The notes beneath the pieces are model-generated. The model worked only from the letters and a program-made list of their open reading frames with translations, was not told the DNA's origin and ran no database searches. DNA of 64,000 nucleotides. It comes from Clostridium sp. Lineage in GTDB: Bacteria; Bacillota; Clostridia; Clostridiales; Clostridiaceae. Below, piece after piece: positions 53,287 to 63,121 of this stretch. Both the position numbers and the translations under genes were made by a program. The stretch is taken from positions 3,503,185 to 3,567,184 of the forward strand of contig NZ_JAKVOI010000001.1 in the NCBI RefSeq assembly GCF_022482905.1. Direction: 5' to 3'. The stretch's first letter is position 1. Every line of letters begins with the position of its first letter.

Positions 53287-54987
53287 GTGATATATGTACA
53301 ACTGCTTGAAAGTATGTCATTAATAGCTTTGGCGGCATATATGTATAATCAAACTCGATTTTTTAGGAATTTGATTAGTAGAGATGAGATTCAAATTACA
53401 GATAAATTTTTGCTTGTGCTATTTTTTAGTGCTTTAGGTATTATTGGAAATTATACTGGAATAAATGTACAGGCACATGTTATAAGCAATATTAACCACA
53501 ACATAGGATTTAATGATGCCATAGCCAATACAAGACCTATAGCTGCGGTTGTCGCCGGCTACATAGGTGGACCTTTGGTTGGGGTCTCGGTAGGAATTGT
53601 AAGCGGTCTCAACAGGTATTTTCTTGGAGGGTTTACTGCATTTGCCTGTGCCATAGCCACGATTTCTGAGGGATTGATAGGTGCGGCTGTTAGAAAGTAC
53701 TCAAAAGATGGGGATTTCAAAGTAAAACATATATTTGCAGGTACAGTTGCTGCAGAGATAATTCAAATGGCTATAATTCTAATATTTTCAAGACCTTTTG
53801 ATGAAGCTTTCAAATTGGTATGTACTATAGCTCTTCCCATGATATTGATAAACTCCTTCGGAGCAGCAATCTTTGTAAATATAATTAAAAATGCAAGGGA
53901 ATCATATAATAGAATTGGAGCAATTCATGCACAGAAAGCACTTAGCATTGCACAGAAAACTGTCAACTATATGCGTCGGGGACTTAATCCGGAAACTGCA
54001 CGGAATGTATCACAGATAATATATGAGATGTCAGACATAGAAGGAGTTTTTATTGGAGATAAAAATAACCTTCTGGCGTATTCCGGGACCAAATTGGATA
54101 AAATAGAATTAAACTGCAAGTTAAAGAATTACTATTTAAATCCACATTGCGAAATTATGGAAATATCAAATAAAGGAGAGAAACTGTTTTTTATCTGTAT
54201 GCCTTTTAATGTGCGCAATTCTGGCTTTGAAGGGATGCTTGGACTTGGGGTAAAGTCCAAAAAACATTTGAACGTTTATTTTAAGCAGTTTGTTGAAGAA
54301 TTGAGTGATTTGCTGTCGAATCAGATAGAACTTTATAAATTGAATAAGCTGGCACAGGAAGCATCTACGGCCAAATTCAAGGCTCTCAGAGCACAGATAG
54401 AACCCCACTTCCTGTTTAATGCATTGAATACAATTGCTTCACTTTGCAGAACAAATCCTTTGAAGGCCAGAGAACTGATAGTAGATCTGTCAAATTATTT
54501 CAGACAGACTCTAAAAAAACAGGAGGAGTTTGTAACACTTGGAGATGAAATAGAATTTATCAAGTCATATCTTTCAATAGAAGAAGCCAGGTTTGGTGAC
54601 AGACTGCGGCTAATTATAAACATACCGGATTTTTTGATGGACAAAAGAGTGCCTGTATTTGTCCTTCAGCCTATTGTAGAAAATGCTGTAAAGCATGGTA
54701 TACTTCCGAAGGCCGAGGGGGGCAGTATTTTTTTAAAAGCTGTTCTGGTGCAAGGTAAAAATTCAAATATACTGTTTTCAATAGAAGACACTGGTGTCGG
54801 CATGGACAGTGACAGATTGAATTATGTAACAAGCAAGTGGCCGGGTATAGGACTCAAAAATGTGAATGAACGCTTGAAACTGTTGTATGGTGAGGATTAT
54901 GGAATTGATATAGAAACTTCACCGCATAAGGGTACCAAAATAAGCTTTATTATACCAATAAAGGAGGCTTTTACTTTAAATGGATGA
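53287..54987 (+). CDS. lytS: LytS-type sensor histidine kinase
   Basis: 566 residues. The N-terminus has about six helices of the 5TM-LYT type (NTRPIAAVVAGYIGGPLVG, VGIVSGLNRYFLGGFTAFACA), then a GAF-like region and a HisKA of the LytS type with His374 (QIEPHFLFNAL) and an ATPase domain (QPIVENAVKHGI, GIGLKNVNERL). Starts with GTG behind GGGGGG. The stop overlaps the lytT start by 8 bp. Confidence 0.92.
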   Translation: MIYVQLLESMSLIALAAYMYNQTRFFRNLISRDEIQITDKFLLVLFFSALGIIGNYTGINVQAHVISNINHNIGFNDAIANTRPIAAVVAGYIGGPLVGVSVGIVSGLNRYFLGGFTAFACAIATISEGLIGAAVRKYSKDGDFKVKHIFAGTVAAEIIQMAIILIFSRPFDEAFKLVCTIALPMILINSFGAAIFVNIIKNARESYNRIGAIHAQKALSIAQKTVNYMRRGLNPETARNVSQIIYEMSDIEGVFIGDKNNLLAYSGTKLDKIELNCKLKNYYLNPHCEIMEISNKGEKLFFICMPFNVRNSGFEGMLGLGVKSKKHLNVYFKQFVEELSDLLSNQIELYKLNKLAQEASTAKFKALRAQIEPHFLFNALNTIASLCRTNPLKARELIVDLSNYFRQTLKKQEEFVTLGDEIEFIKSYLSIEEARFGDRLRLIINIPDFLMDKRVPVFVLQPIVENAVKHGILPKAEGGSIFLKAVLVQGKNSNILFSIEDTGVGMDSDRLNYVTSKWPGIGLKNVNERLKLLYGEDYGIDIETSPHKGTKISFIIPIKEAFTLNG

Positions 54988-55753
54988 TAAGTTGAGTTGT
55001 ATTATTGTGGAAGATGAAATCCCATCGGCACAGGAACTTGAGTATATAATATCCAGTTATGATGATATAGAAATCCATGGGATAGCAACTAATGGCGATG
55101 AGGGCATGAGACTGGTAAAGTCTAAAAAACCAAATGCAGTATTTTTAGATATAAATATGCCTCTTAAGAATGGAATTGAACTTGCAAAAGAAGTTAAAAA
55201 TATTGATAGTTCAATTGATATTATATTTATAACGGCCTATGAAGAATATGCAGTTGAAGCTTTTAAATTATATGCGCTTGATTATATATTGAAGCCATTC
55301 AATGAAAAAAGAATAGATGTTACCGTAAATAGATTGAGAAAAAAGTGGAATGATAAATTGAGAAATGTGGATTCACTGCCGGAAATGCTGAATGAGATAA
55401 TGGATAAGCTTGACAGGGAGAAGAAACTGGCAAAGAGAATTCCCTGTTATAAAAATGGGAAGATAATATTCCTGGATATAGATAACATATTTTTTTGCTA
55501 TATAGAGGATGAAAAGACATATGTTAAAACAGCTGAAAAAAGATATTTTATAGGCTGTACCCTTAGCCAAATTGAAAAAAAAACTAACTTTTTCAGAGTA
55601 CACAGAAGTTATCTTGTAAATATGGACAATATAAAGGAAATGTATCCATGGTTTAATGGAACATATAAACTGGTTATGAATGACAGAGAAAAATCAGAAA
55701 TACCAATAAGCAGGAGCAAGGTAAAAAGATTAAAAGAATATTTTAAAATGTGA
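54980..55753 (+). CDS. lytT: LytTR-family response regulator
   Basis: 257 residues; receiver domain with phospho-acceptor Asp57 (AVFLDINMP) and a C-terminal LytTR DNA-binding domain (FFRVHRSYLVNMDNIKEMYP). Translationally coupled to lytS. Probably controls the divergent cstA. Confidence 0.94.
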   Translation: MDDKLSCIIVEDEIPSAQELEYIISSYDDIEIHGIATNGDEGMRLVKSKKPNAVFLDINMPLKNGIELAKEVKNIDSSIDIIFITAYEEYAVEAFKLYALDYILKPFNEKRIDVTVNRLRKKWNDKLRNVDSLPEMLNEIMDKLDREKKLAKRIPCYKNGKIIFLDIDNIFFCYIEDEKTYVKTAEKRYFIGCTLSQIEKKTNFFRVHRSYLVNMDNIKEMYPWFNGTYKLVMNDREKSEIPISRSKVKRLKEYFKM

Positions 55754-55779
55754 GATGATTTTATGTGGGAGTTTTTCTA

Positions 55780-57693
55780 TTATATAGAAGACTCCCAGTC
55801 TGTGTACAATTCATCCAGTTTGTTCTGTGCATTTAAAAGTTCTTTGTTTATCTTTTCGCTTTCTTCCGAGTCTGAATATACTTCCTTCAGACACAGCTTT
55901 TTTTGAATTTCTGAAATTTTACTTTCCAGATTTGTTATTTCATCCTCTATATTTTTTATTCTAAGATTCTTTTCATTCTCTATTTGTTGAAGCTCTTTTT
56001 TCTTCCTCTTTTCATGATTGATCTGGGTTTTTGTCTTTCCGGTATTATTGCAGTTTTCTTCAAATCTAAGAGGACTTTTTTTCTTCTCTGCATAATAGTT
56101 GTAGTTGCCTAAATACTCCTTTATTCCATCTTTGCCCAATTCATATATTTTATCAATTACTTTGTTTAGGAAATATCTGTCATGAGATATTAAAAGTACT
56201 GTTCCATCATATTCCAGAAGAGCCTTTTCCAGAGCTTCACGGGACATGATGTCAAGATGATTTGTAGGTTCATCTAGAAGTAAAAAGTTTGCCCTGGATA
56301 GAATCAATTTCAATAAATTTATTCTGCATTTTTCTCCACCACTTAGAGAAGAGATAGTTTTAAAGACGTCATCACCTGTAAATAAAAATGACGCCAAGGC
56401 ATTTCTTATTTCAGTGGTTGTGAGCTTTGGAAATTCATCCCATACCTCATCTATAATTGTTTTATCCATATTCAAATCCGATTGTTCCTGATCGTAGTAG
56501 CCGATAAATACATTTTTACCTATGGAACAAATACCTTCATAATTATTCAGTTCATTGTTTATTATTCTAAAAAGTGTGGTTTTTCCCCTTCCGTTTTCTC
56601 CAATTATAGCGATTTTTTCACCTTTTTTGACATCAAAACTTACATTCGAAAAAAGCTCTTTTTCACCGAAGTTCTTTTGTAGATTCTCTATGTGGAGAAC
56701 GTCATTTCCACTTTTTACTTTGGACTTGAAATTTATGTCCTTTAGCTTGGGAGGGTTGTCAGGTGCATCTATTCTTTCGATTTTATCCAGCATTTTCTGG
56801 CGGCTTTCAGCAGCTTTTATGCTCTTCTCTCTATTGAAGGATCTGTACTTTTCGATTATGGATTCCAGCCTTTTTATTTCTGCCTGTTGAATATTATAAG
56901 CCTTAAGCTGGGATTCGTAATCTTTTTCTTTCAAATCTATGAATTTTGTATAACTTCCATTGTAAAAATTAACATGCCCGTTTATCAATTCTGCAGTTAT
57001 AGATGTTACCGAATCCAGAAAATATCTGTCATGTGATATGAGAATAACTGTGCCCTTGTAATTTTTAAGATAATCTTCAAGCCATTCTATTGCTTCCAAA
57101 TCGAGATGATTTGTAGGTTCATCCAGCAGAAGAATATCTGGTTTTGTTAAAAGAAGCTTGCAGAGTGCAATCCGGGTTTTCTGACCGCCGCTTAGAAGAT
57201 CTATTTTTTTGTCGAAGTCACTTTCAAAGAATCCAAGTCCTTTCAATACCCTGTTTATGTCTGCCTTATATGTATAACCACCATTGTTTGTATAGAGTTC
57301 AGAATACGTTGTATAGTTGTTTATCAATTTGTTGTGATATTCTTCATTGTTTTTATCATAAGGTTCACCCATTAAAGTTTCTAAATCTGATAATTTTTTT
57401 TCCAGATTGATTAGCTCCTTGAAAACCAGCATCATTTCTTCATATACTGTGTTGGAGGAATTCAAAGATAAATGCTGTGCCAGGTAACCTAAAGTTTTAG
57501 TTTTATCTATAAATAAATCTCCACTGTCATGTTCAAGTTCTCCTGTGAGAATTTTGAACAAGGTAGACTTGCCAGCACCGTTTGGTCCTATCAGACCGAC
57601 TTTTTCACCTTCGTTTATGTTGAAGGTTATATTGTTCAATATAGTATCTATTCCATAACTTTTGTGGATATTTTTGCAGCTTAAAATTACCAT
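55780..57693 (-). CDS. ABC-F family ATPase
   Basis: About 637 residues, with two ATPase domains: Walker A GPNGAGKST and GENGRGKTT, signatures LLSGGQKTRIAL and LSGGEKCRINL, and the linker between. The C-terminal region is coiled coil (KKKELQQIENEKNLRIKN). No membrane helices; acts on the ribosome. It is a YdiF/Uup-type protein rather than a clear antibiotic-resistance type. ATG 57693 (MVILSCKN) is preferred, with AAGGACGG; the upstream ATG 57717 lacks a ribosome site. Confidence 0.88.
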   Translation of the reverse strand: MVILSCKNIHKSYGIDTILNNITFNINEGEKVGLIGPNGAGKSTLFKILTGELEHDSGDLFIDKTKTLGYLAQHLSLNSSNTVYEEMMLVFKELINLEKKLSDLETLMGEPYDKNNEEYHNKLINNYTTYSELYTNNGGYTYKADINRVLKGLGFFESDFDKKIDLLSGGQKTRIALCKLLLTKPDILLLDEPTNHLDLEAIEWLEDYLKNYKGTVILISHDRYFLDSVTSITAELINGHVNFYNGSYTKFIDLKEKDYESQLKAYNIQQAEIKRLESIIEKYRSFNREKSIKAAESRQKMLDKIERIDAPDNPPKLKDINFKSKVKSGNDVLHIENLQKNFGEKELFSNVSFDVKKGEKIAIIGENGRGKTTLFRIINNELNNYEGICSIGKNVFIGYYDQEQSDLNMDKTIIDEVWDEFPKLTTTEIRNALASFLFTGDDVFKTISSLSGGEKCRINLLKLILSRANFLLLDEPTNHLDIMSREALEKALLEYDGTVLLISHDRYFLNKVIDKIYELGKDGIKEYLGNYNYYAEKKKSPLRFEENCNNTGKTKTQINHEKRKKKELQQIENEKNLRIKNIEDEITNLESKISEIQKKLCLKEVYSDSEESEKINKELLNAQNKLDELYTDWESSI

Positions 57694-57967
57694 AGTATAA
57701 ACACCGTCCTTAACCATTATATTTTACTATTTATACTGATATTTTTGTAGTACTATTTGAAATTAGTTGTATTTGTTTTTCTGCATTAAATTATTAAATT
57801 TATATGAAATAGACGACGGATACTATTGACATTTAATAGTTAGAAATAATACTATTAAATAAGAATTTGTATTAGTATATTAAAATGATATGATATAAAT
57901 ATACAAAGGAATAATATAATGAGTATAAGTCGCAGATTAAATATTAAATAAATACGAGGTGCAGTTT

Positions 57968-58615
57968 ATGGATAGAAAAAAAAATATATCAATGGCAGTT
58001 ATAAAGAGACTTCCAAAATATCACAGATATTTGGGCGATCTTATGAGAAATGATGTTGACAGGATATCTTCCAAGGAATTAAGTGAGACTATAGGATTTA
58101 CAGCTTCACAGATAAGACAGGATCTAAATTGTTTTGGAGACTTTGGACAGCAGGGATATGGATACAATGTAAGTGAATTGTACAGTCAGATAAGAAATAT
58201 ACTTGGACTTACAAAAGTTTACAATACAGTGATAATTGGTGCCGGGAATATAGGCCAGGCTCTTGCCAATTATACTCGATTTGATAAATTGGGATTTTGC
58301 CTGAAAGCCATTTTTGAAAGAAATCCCAAGCTTATAGGGATAAGAATCAGGGATATAGAAATACGGGATGTGGATTATCTTAGTGATTATCTGAAGGAAA
58401 ATCACATAGACATAGGAATAAATTGTGTGCCTAACAATAATGCACAAAATGTATGTGATATACTTGTTAAAAATGGAGTTAAGGGAATATGGAATTTTGC
58501 CCCGGTGGATTTGGTTGTACCTGAAGATGTAAAGGTTGAAAATGTTCATTTGAGTGACAGTTTATTAACACTCAGCTGTCTGCTGAACGATATAGATCAG
58601 AACAATTCAATATAA
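57968..58615 (+). CDS. rex: Redox-sensing transcriptional repressor Rex
   Basis: 215-residue NADH-sensing repressor. N-terminal winged helix (LPKYHRYLGDLM, SSKELSETIGFTASQIRQDL, then GDFGQQGYGYNV) and Rossmann domain (VIIGAGNIGQALANY). Rex leaves its operator when NADH/NAD is high. It stands directly before crt, whose leader has two Rex sites. ATG 57968 follows GAGGTG. Confidence 0.96.
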   Translation: MDRKKNISMAVIKRLPKYHRYLGDLMRNDVDRISSKELSETIGFTASQIRQDLNCFGDFGQQGYGYNVSELYSQIRNILGLTKVYNTVIIGAGNIGQALANYTRFDKLGFCLKAIFERNPKLIGIRIRDIEIRDVDYLSDYLKENHIDIGINCVPNNNAQNVCDILVKNGVKGIWNFAPVDLVVPEDVKVENVHLSDSLLTLSCLLNDIDQNNSI

Positions 58616-58672
58616 AAAACAATATAAGTACTTTAAAATTTAAAAATAAATTAAATTTTGTTTGGATTTTTA

Positions 58673-58701
58673 TTGAAATGTATTGAGGTAGGGTATATAA
58701 T
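58673..58701 (+). promoter_or_regulatory. Promoter of crt
   Basis: TTGAAA, 17-bp spacer, TATAAT. The Rex sites lie 44 bp downstream of the -10. Confidence 0.75.
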
Positions 58702-58744
58702 AATAACTGAGGTTAAAAAAATGAAGTTATTTTTATAATTAAAC

Positions 58745-58784
58745 TTGTGATATTATTAACAATTTATTGTTAATAATATCACAA
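58745..58784 (+). promoter_or_regulatory. Twin Rex operators
   Basis: TTGTGATATTATTAACAA (58745-58762) and TTGTTAATAATATCACAA (58767-58784) are exact reverse complements split by TTTA. Each one fits the Rex consensus TTGT(T/G)AANNNNTT(A/C)ACAA with one or two mismatches. Binding downstream of the -10 would block transcription. Confidence 0.8.
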
Positions 58785-58807
58785 CAATATAATTGTGGAG
58801 GTTTAAT

Positions 58808-59587
58808 ATGGATTTTAAAAATGTTATTTTTGAAAAAGAAGGGAAAATAGCCTTAATTACAATCAATAGACCGAAGGCTCTTAATGCACTTAATTCAGAA
58901 ACACTGGTTGAAATCGATTCTGTAATCGATAAAATTGCTGCCGACGATGAAATATTGGCTGTAATACTTACAGGCGCAGGAAAATCTTTTGTTGCAGGTG
59001 CTGATATATCAGAAATGAAAGGTTTAAATGCATCCGGCGGAAGAAAATTTGGAATTTTGGGGAATAAAGTATTTAGAAAATTAGAGAATTTGGAAAAACC
59101 GGTTATTGCAGCGGTAAATGGATTTGCATTAGGTGGAGGATGTGAAATATCCTTGGCTTGCGACATAAGAATAGCTTCATCAAAAGCTAAATTCGGTCAG
59201 CCGGAATCAGGACTTGGAATCACTCCAGGATTTGGAGGAACTCAAAGACTCCCAAGACTGGTAGGTACTGGAATAGCTAAGGAACTCATATATACTTCCA
59301 AGATCATAAATGCAGATGAGGCACTTAGGGTAGGATTGGTAAATAAGGTAGTAGAACCAGAGGCATTGCTGGATGAAGCAAAGTCAACTGCAAATCAAAT
59401 AGCTGCCAATGCACCGATAGCTGTAAAGCTGTGTAAAGCGGCTATCAATAAGGGTATACAGACAGATATAGATACTGGTATAGCATATGAATCAGAAGTA
59501 TTTGGAGAATGTTTCGCTACAGAAGATCAAAAAGAAGGAATGGGTGCATTCCTTGAAAAGAGAGACAAATCCTTTAAAAATAAATAA
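58808..59587 (+). CDS. crt: 3-hydroxybutyryl-CoA dehydratase (crotonase)
   Basis: 259-residue crotonase converting 3-hydroxybutyryl-CoA to crotonyl-CoA. VAGADISEMKG holds the oxyanion-hole segment, FALGGGCEISLACDIRI and FGQPESGLGITPGFGGTQRLPR hold the catalytic Glu pair. Usually it begins a crt-bcd-etfB-etfA-hbd operon; here hbd follows directly after 107 bp and bcd-etfBA are missing. ATG 58808 follows GGAGG. Confidence 0.93.
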   Translation: MDFKNVIFEKEGKIALITINRPKALNALNSETLVEIDSVIDKIAADDEILAVILTGAGKSFVAGADISEMKGLNASGGRKFGILGNKVFRKLENLEKPVIAAVNGFALGGGCEISLACDIRIASSKAKFGQPESGLGITPGFGGTQRLPRLVGTGIAKELIYTSKIINADEALRVGLVNKVVEPEALLDEAKSTANQIAANAPIAVKLCKAAINKGIQTDIDTGIAYESEVFGECFATEDQKEGMGAFLEKRDKSFKNK

Positions 59588-59694
59588 AATAATTGAGTAA
59601 TAATGTTTTTCCACATATATAGGCTTTATTTTTGAAATCATATAGATATGATTTCAAAATTAAAATATTTAACTTATCAAGGAGGAAAATAAGT

Positions 59695-60543
59695 ATGAAA
59701 AAAGTATTTGTTCTTGGAGCCGGCACAATGGGATCTGGAATAGCTCAGGCTTTTGCAGCTAAAGGTTGCGAAGTAACAATAAGAGATATAAAAGAAGAGT
59801 TTGTTGAAAGAGGAATTTCAGGAATAAAAAAGGGATTCGATAAAAGAGTATCGAAGGGAAAAATATCACAGGCAGATGCTGATGCTGTACTTTCCAGAAT
59901 AAATGGAACAGTTGACCTCAACAAGGCAGCTGATTTCGATCTAGTAGTAGAAGCAGCAGTTGAAAATATGGATATCAAGAAACAGATATTTGGAGATCTT
60001 GATAAAATATGTAAACCGGAAACTATTCTTGCTTCCAATACTTCTTCACTGTCAATAACAGAAATAGCATCTGCTACAAACAGACGTGATAAAGTTATAG
60101 GACTGCATTTCTTTAACCCTGCACCTGTTATGAAATTGGTTGAGATAATAAGAGGTATAGCTACTTCTCAGGAAACTTTCGATGCAGTAAAGGAACTTTC
60201 AGTTGCAATAGAAAAAGATCCTGTAGAAGTAGCAGAAGCTCCAGGATTTGTTGTAAACAGGATATTGATACCAATGATAAATGAAGCAGTAGGAATTTAT
60301 GCAGAGGGAATAGCTTCAGCAGAAGACATTGATAAAGCTATGAAGCTTGGTGCGAACCACCCGATAGGACCATTGTCTTTGGGAGATCTTATTGGACTTG
60401 ATGTATGTCTTGCAATTATGGATGTACTTTACAAGGAAACAGGGGATTCAAAGTACAGAGCTCATCCACTGCTCAGAAAATATGTAAGAGCAGGATGGCT
60501 GGGTAGAAAGACTAAAAAAGGATTTTTTGACTATTCAAGATAA
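59695..60543 (+). CDS. hbd: 3-hydroxybutyryl-CoA dehydrogenase
   Basis: 282-residue NAD(P)-dependent dehydrogenase between acetoacetyl-CoA and 3-hydroxybutyryl-Co[18 protein letters not shown] binds the cofactor; the catalytic [13 protein letters not shown] and the C-terminal [18 protein letters not shown] are typical. ATG 59695 follows AAGGAGG. Terminator at 60564. Confidence 0.95.
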   Translation: MKKVFVLGAGTMGSGIAQAFAAKGCEVTIRDIKEEFVERGISGIKKGFDKRVSKGKISQADADAVLSRINGTVDLNKAADFDLVVEAAVENMDIKKQIFGDLDKICKPETILASNTSSLSITEIASATNRRDKVIGLHFFNPAPVMKLVEIIRGIATSQETFDAVKELSVAIEKDPVEVAEAPGFVVNRILIPMINEAVGIYAEGIASAEDIDKAMKLGANHPIGPLSLGDLIGLDVCLAIMDVLYKETGDSKYRAHPLLRKYVRAGWLGRKTKKGFFDYSR

Positions 60544-60563
60544 TTGATTAGTGAACATATTGA

Positions 60564-60606
60564 AAGAATTCCGGATTAACTGACAATTAATCCGGAATTC
60601 TTTTTT
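60564..60606 (+). terminator. Terminator after hbd
   Basis: GAATTCCGGATTAA and exact complement, 14 bp, flanked by AAA and TTTTTT. Confidence 0.92.
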
Positions 60607-60719
60607 CAATTGTGTTAAATACAGTGAAATTGCTGTATCAATATGATATAATTATAAAGGCTTATAGTCAAAATATTTTTATAAGTTTTTATAAGTTTTA
60701 CAGATGGGGTGAATAAAAG

Positions 60720-61610
60720 ATGTATAAAATTGTAGACAAAAAAGCTCTTGCGCCCAACATATTTTCTATGGATGTAGAGGCACCGAGAGTAGCAAGGTCC
60801 TGTCTTCCAGGACAATTTGTCATAGTCAGAATTGATGAGAAGGGTGAAAGAATCCCTCTTACGATTTGTGATTATGATGCTGAGAAGGGAACAGTAAAAA
60901 TAGTTTTTCAAACACTTGGTAAATCTACTAAAGAAATGGCTCAATATGAAGAGGGTCAGTATTTTAGTGATTTTGTTGGACCACTTGGTCAGCCATCAGA
61001 TTTAACCAACGAAAGTGAACAGGAACTTAAAAAGAAGAATATCATATTTGTAGCAGGTGGAGTTGGAACAGCTCCAGTCTATCCGCAGGTTAAATGGCTC
61101 AATGCCCATGGAATCAAGGCAGATGTGATTGTAGGATGCAAATCCAAGAATTATCTGCTTTTTGAGGATGAGTTAAAAGCTGTTGCCGGTAACTTGTATG
61201 TAGCTACCGATGACGGAAGTTATGGATACAAGGGATTTGTTACAGACAAACTTAAGGATCTCATTGAAAAAGAGGGAAAAAAATATAATCATGCAGTTGT
61301 AATAGGGCCTATGATAATGATGAAGTTTATGTCCAAACTTACAAAAGAGTATGGCATAAAAACCATAGTAAGTTTAAATCCTATAATGGTGGATGGAACT
61401 GGAATGTGTGGTGCATGCAGAGTTACTGTAGGCGGTGAAGTAAAATTTGCCTGTGTGGATGGTCCTGAATTTGACGGCCATCTTGTGAATTTCGATGAAG
61501 CTATGAGAAGGCAGGCTATGTACAAAACTGAAGAAGGAAGAAAGATTTTGAAGGCAGAAGAAGGAGATACCTTTCATAGAAAAGGATGCGAATGTGGAGG
61601 TGACAAATAA
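60720..61610 (+). CDS. nfnA: NADH-dependent reduced ferredoxin:NADP+ oxidoreductase, subunit A
   Basis: 296-residue NfnA, the FAD and [2Fe-2S] subunit. Ferredoxin reductase fold, NAD site IFVAGGVGTAPVYPQ, and the Cys-rich MCGACRVTVGGEVKFAC. With NfnB it couples NADPH formation from NADH and reduced ferredoxin. Its stop overlaps the nfnB start (TAATG). The unfused two-gene form is as in C. kluyveri. Confidence 0.93.
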   Translation: MYKIVDKKALAPNIFSMDVEAPRVARSCLPGQFVIVRIDEKGERIPLTICDYDAEKGTVKIVFQTLGKSTKEMAQYEEGQYFSDFVGPLGQPSDLTNESEQELKKKNIIFVAGGVGTAPVYPQVKWLNAHGIKADVIVGCKSKNYLLFEDELKAVAGNLYVATDDGSYGYKGFVTDKLKDLIEKEGKKYNHAVVIGPMIMMKFMSKLTKEYGIKTIVSLNPIMVDGTGMCGACRVTVGGEVKFACVDGPEFDGHLVNFDEAMRRQAMYKTEEGRKILKAEEGDTFHRKGCECGGDK

Positions 61611-63001
61611 TGGCTGCAGATAAGATGAGAAGAGTTCCAATAAAGGAACAGGATCCGAAGGTGAGGGCAACTAATTTTGACGAGGTATGTCTTGGATATA
61701 CTAAGGAGGAAGCCATTAAGGAAGCTTCGAGATGTTTGAATTGTAAAAAGCCGATGTGTGTCACACAGTGTCCAGTTTCAATAAACATACCTCAATTTAT
61801 AGAACAGGTTAAAAATGAAAATTTTGAAGAAGCTGCGAAAATAATAGCCAAATCAAGTGCGCTCCCGGCAGTCTGTGGAAGGGTATGTCCACAGGAAAGC
61901 CAGTGTGAAGGCAAGTGTGTTCTTGGAATAAAAGGGGAGGCTGTTGCTATAGGTAAACTTGAAAGGTTTGTAGCTGACTGGTCAAGAGAAAATAATGTAG
62001 ATCTTTCCCAGAGAAAACCGAGCAACGGTAAAAAAGTTGCTGTTATAGGAAGTGGTCCATCAGGACTTACCTGTGCTGGAGATCTGGCGAAGCTTGGATA
62101 CAAGGTCACCATATTTGAAGCACTCCATAAGGCAGGCGGAGTACTTGTTTATGGAATTCCGGAGTTCAGGCTTCCAAAGGATACAGTTGTGCAGCACGAA
62201 GTTGAAAATGTAAAGAAACTGGGAGTTGAAATAGATACTGATGTTATAGTTGGAAGAACTGTTACTATAGATCAACTTTTAGATGAGGAAGGTTTTGATG
62301 CTGTATTCATAGGCTCTGGAGCAGGACTGCCAAGATTTATGGGCATACCAGGAGAAAACTTGAATGGGGTATTTTCTGCAAATGAATTCCTGACGAGAAG
62401 CAATCTTATGAAGGCATTCAGGGACGACTATGATACACCTATAAAGGCAGGAAAAAAGGTTGCCGTAGTAGGCGGTGGAAATGTTGCAATGGATGCAGCA
62501 AGAACAGCTCTGAGGCTGGGGGCGGAAGTACATATTGTGTACAGAAGGTCAGCAGGAGAAATTCCGGCAAGGGCAGAAGAAGTTCATCATGCACAAGAGG
62601 AAGGAATCAAATTCAATCTTCTCACTAATCCAGTAGCCATACTTGGCAATGAGAAAGGATGGGTCAGTGGAATAAGGTGTATAAAGATGGAACTCGGTGA
62701 ACCGGATGCATCCGGCAGAAGAAGACCTATTGAAATAAAGGGCTCGGAATTCGATATAGATGTAGATACTGTTATAATGGCCCTGGGAACGTCACCAAAT
62801 CCACTCATATCATCTACAACAAAAGGACTTGAGATAAACAGACGAAAATGCATAATTGCAGAAGATGAAACGGGTAAGACATCAAGAGAAGGAATATATG
62901 CCGGCGGAGATGCTGTAACCGGTGCAGCTACTGTAATTCTTGCAATGGGTGCAGGCAAAAAAGCTGCAAAGGCCATAGACGAGTACTTGAAGACTAAATA
63001 A
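61610..63001 (+). CDS. nfnB: NADH-dependent reduced ferredoxin:NADP+ oxidoreductase, subunit B
   Basis: 463-residue NfnB, glutamate synthase small-subunit family. N-terminal Cys clusters CLNCKKPMCVTQCP and CGRVCPQESQCEGKC bind two [4Fe-4S]; FAD motif VIGSGPSGLTCAGDL; NADP motif VVGGGNVAMDAARTAL. The absence of a large glutamate synthase gene supports Nfn rather than GltD. Confidence 0.93.
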   Translation: MAADKMRRVPIKEQDPKVRATNFDEVCLGYTKEEAIKEASRCLNCKKPMCVTQCPVSINIPQFIEQVKNENFEEAAKIIAKSSALPAVCGRVCPQESQCEGKCVLGIKGEAVAIGKLERFVADWSRENNVDLSQRKPSNGKKVAVIGSGPSGLTCAGDLAKLGYKVTIFEALHKAGGVLVYGIPEFRLPKDTVVQHEVENVKKLGVEIDTDVIVGRTVTIDQLLDEEGFDAVFIGSGAGLPRFMGIPGENLNGVFSANEFLTRSNLMKAFRDDYDTPIKAGKKVAVVGGGNVAMDAARTALRLGAEVHIVYRRSAGEIPARAEEVHHAQEEGIKFNLLTNPVAILGNEKGWVSGIRCIKMELGEPDASGRRRPIEIKGSEFDIDVDTVIMALGTSPNPLISSTTKGLEINRRKCIIAEDETGKTSREGIYAGGDAVTGAATVILAMGAGKKAAKAIDEYLKTK

Positions 63002-63016
63002 AATATATTTTGAATA

Positions 63017-63050
63017 AAAAACTGTGCTTATTTATCGGGCACAGTTTTTT
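63017..63050 (+). terminator. Terminator after nfnAB
   Basis: AAAAACTGTGC and GCACAGTTTTT, 11 bp. Confidence 0.88.
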
Positions 63051-63121
63051 ATAATTTAAAATCATATGGGCAATTACTATAGTATAATAAAAATATATTC
63101 ATATACGGAAGAGGGACGAAA

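Noticed and set aside
55766..55797. Hairpin between lytT and the ABC-F gene as a terminator
   Set aside because: TGGGAGT and ACTCCCA pair, but the structure overlaps the ABC-F coding end and has no clear T run on either side; too weak to list.
61610..63001. NfnB as glutamate synthase small subunit GltD
   Set aside because: No large subunit is present and the partner gene is a ferredoxin-NADP reductase-type NfnA, overlapping by one base.
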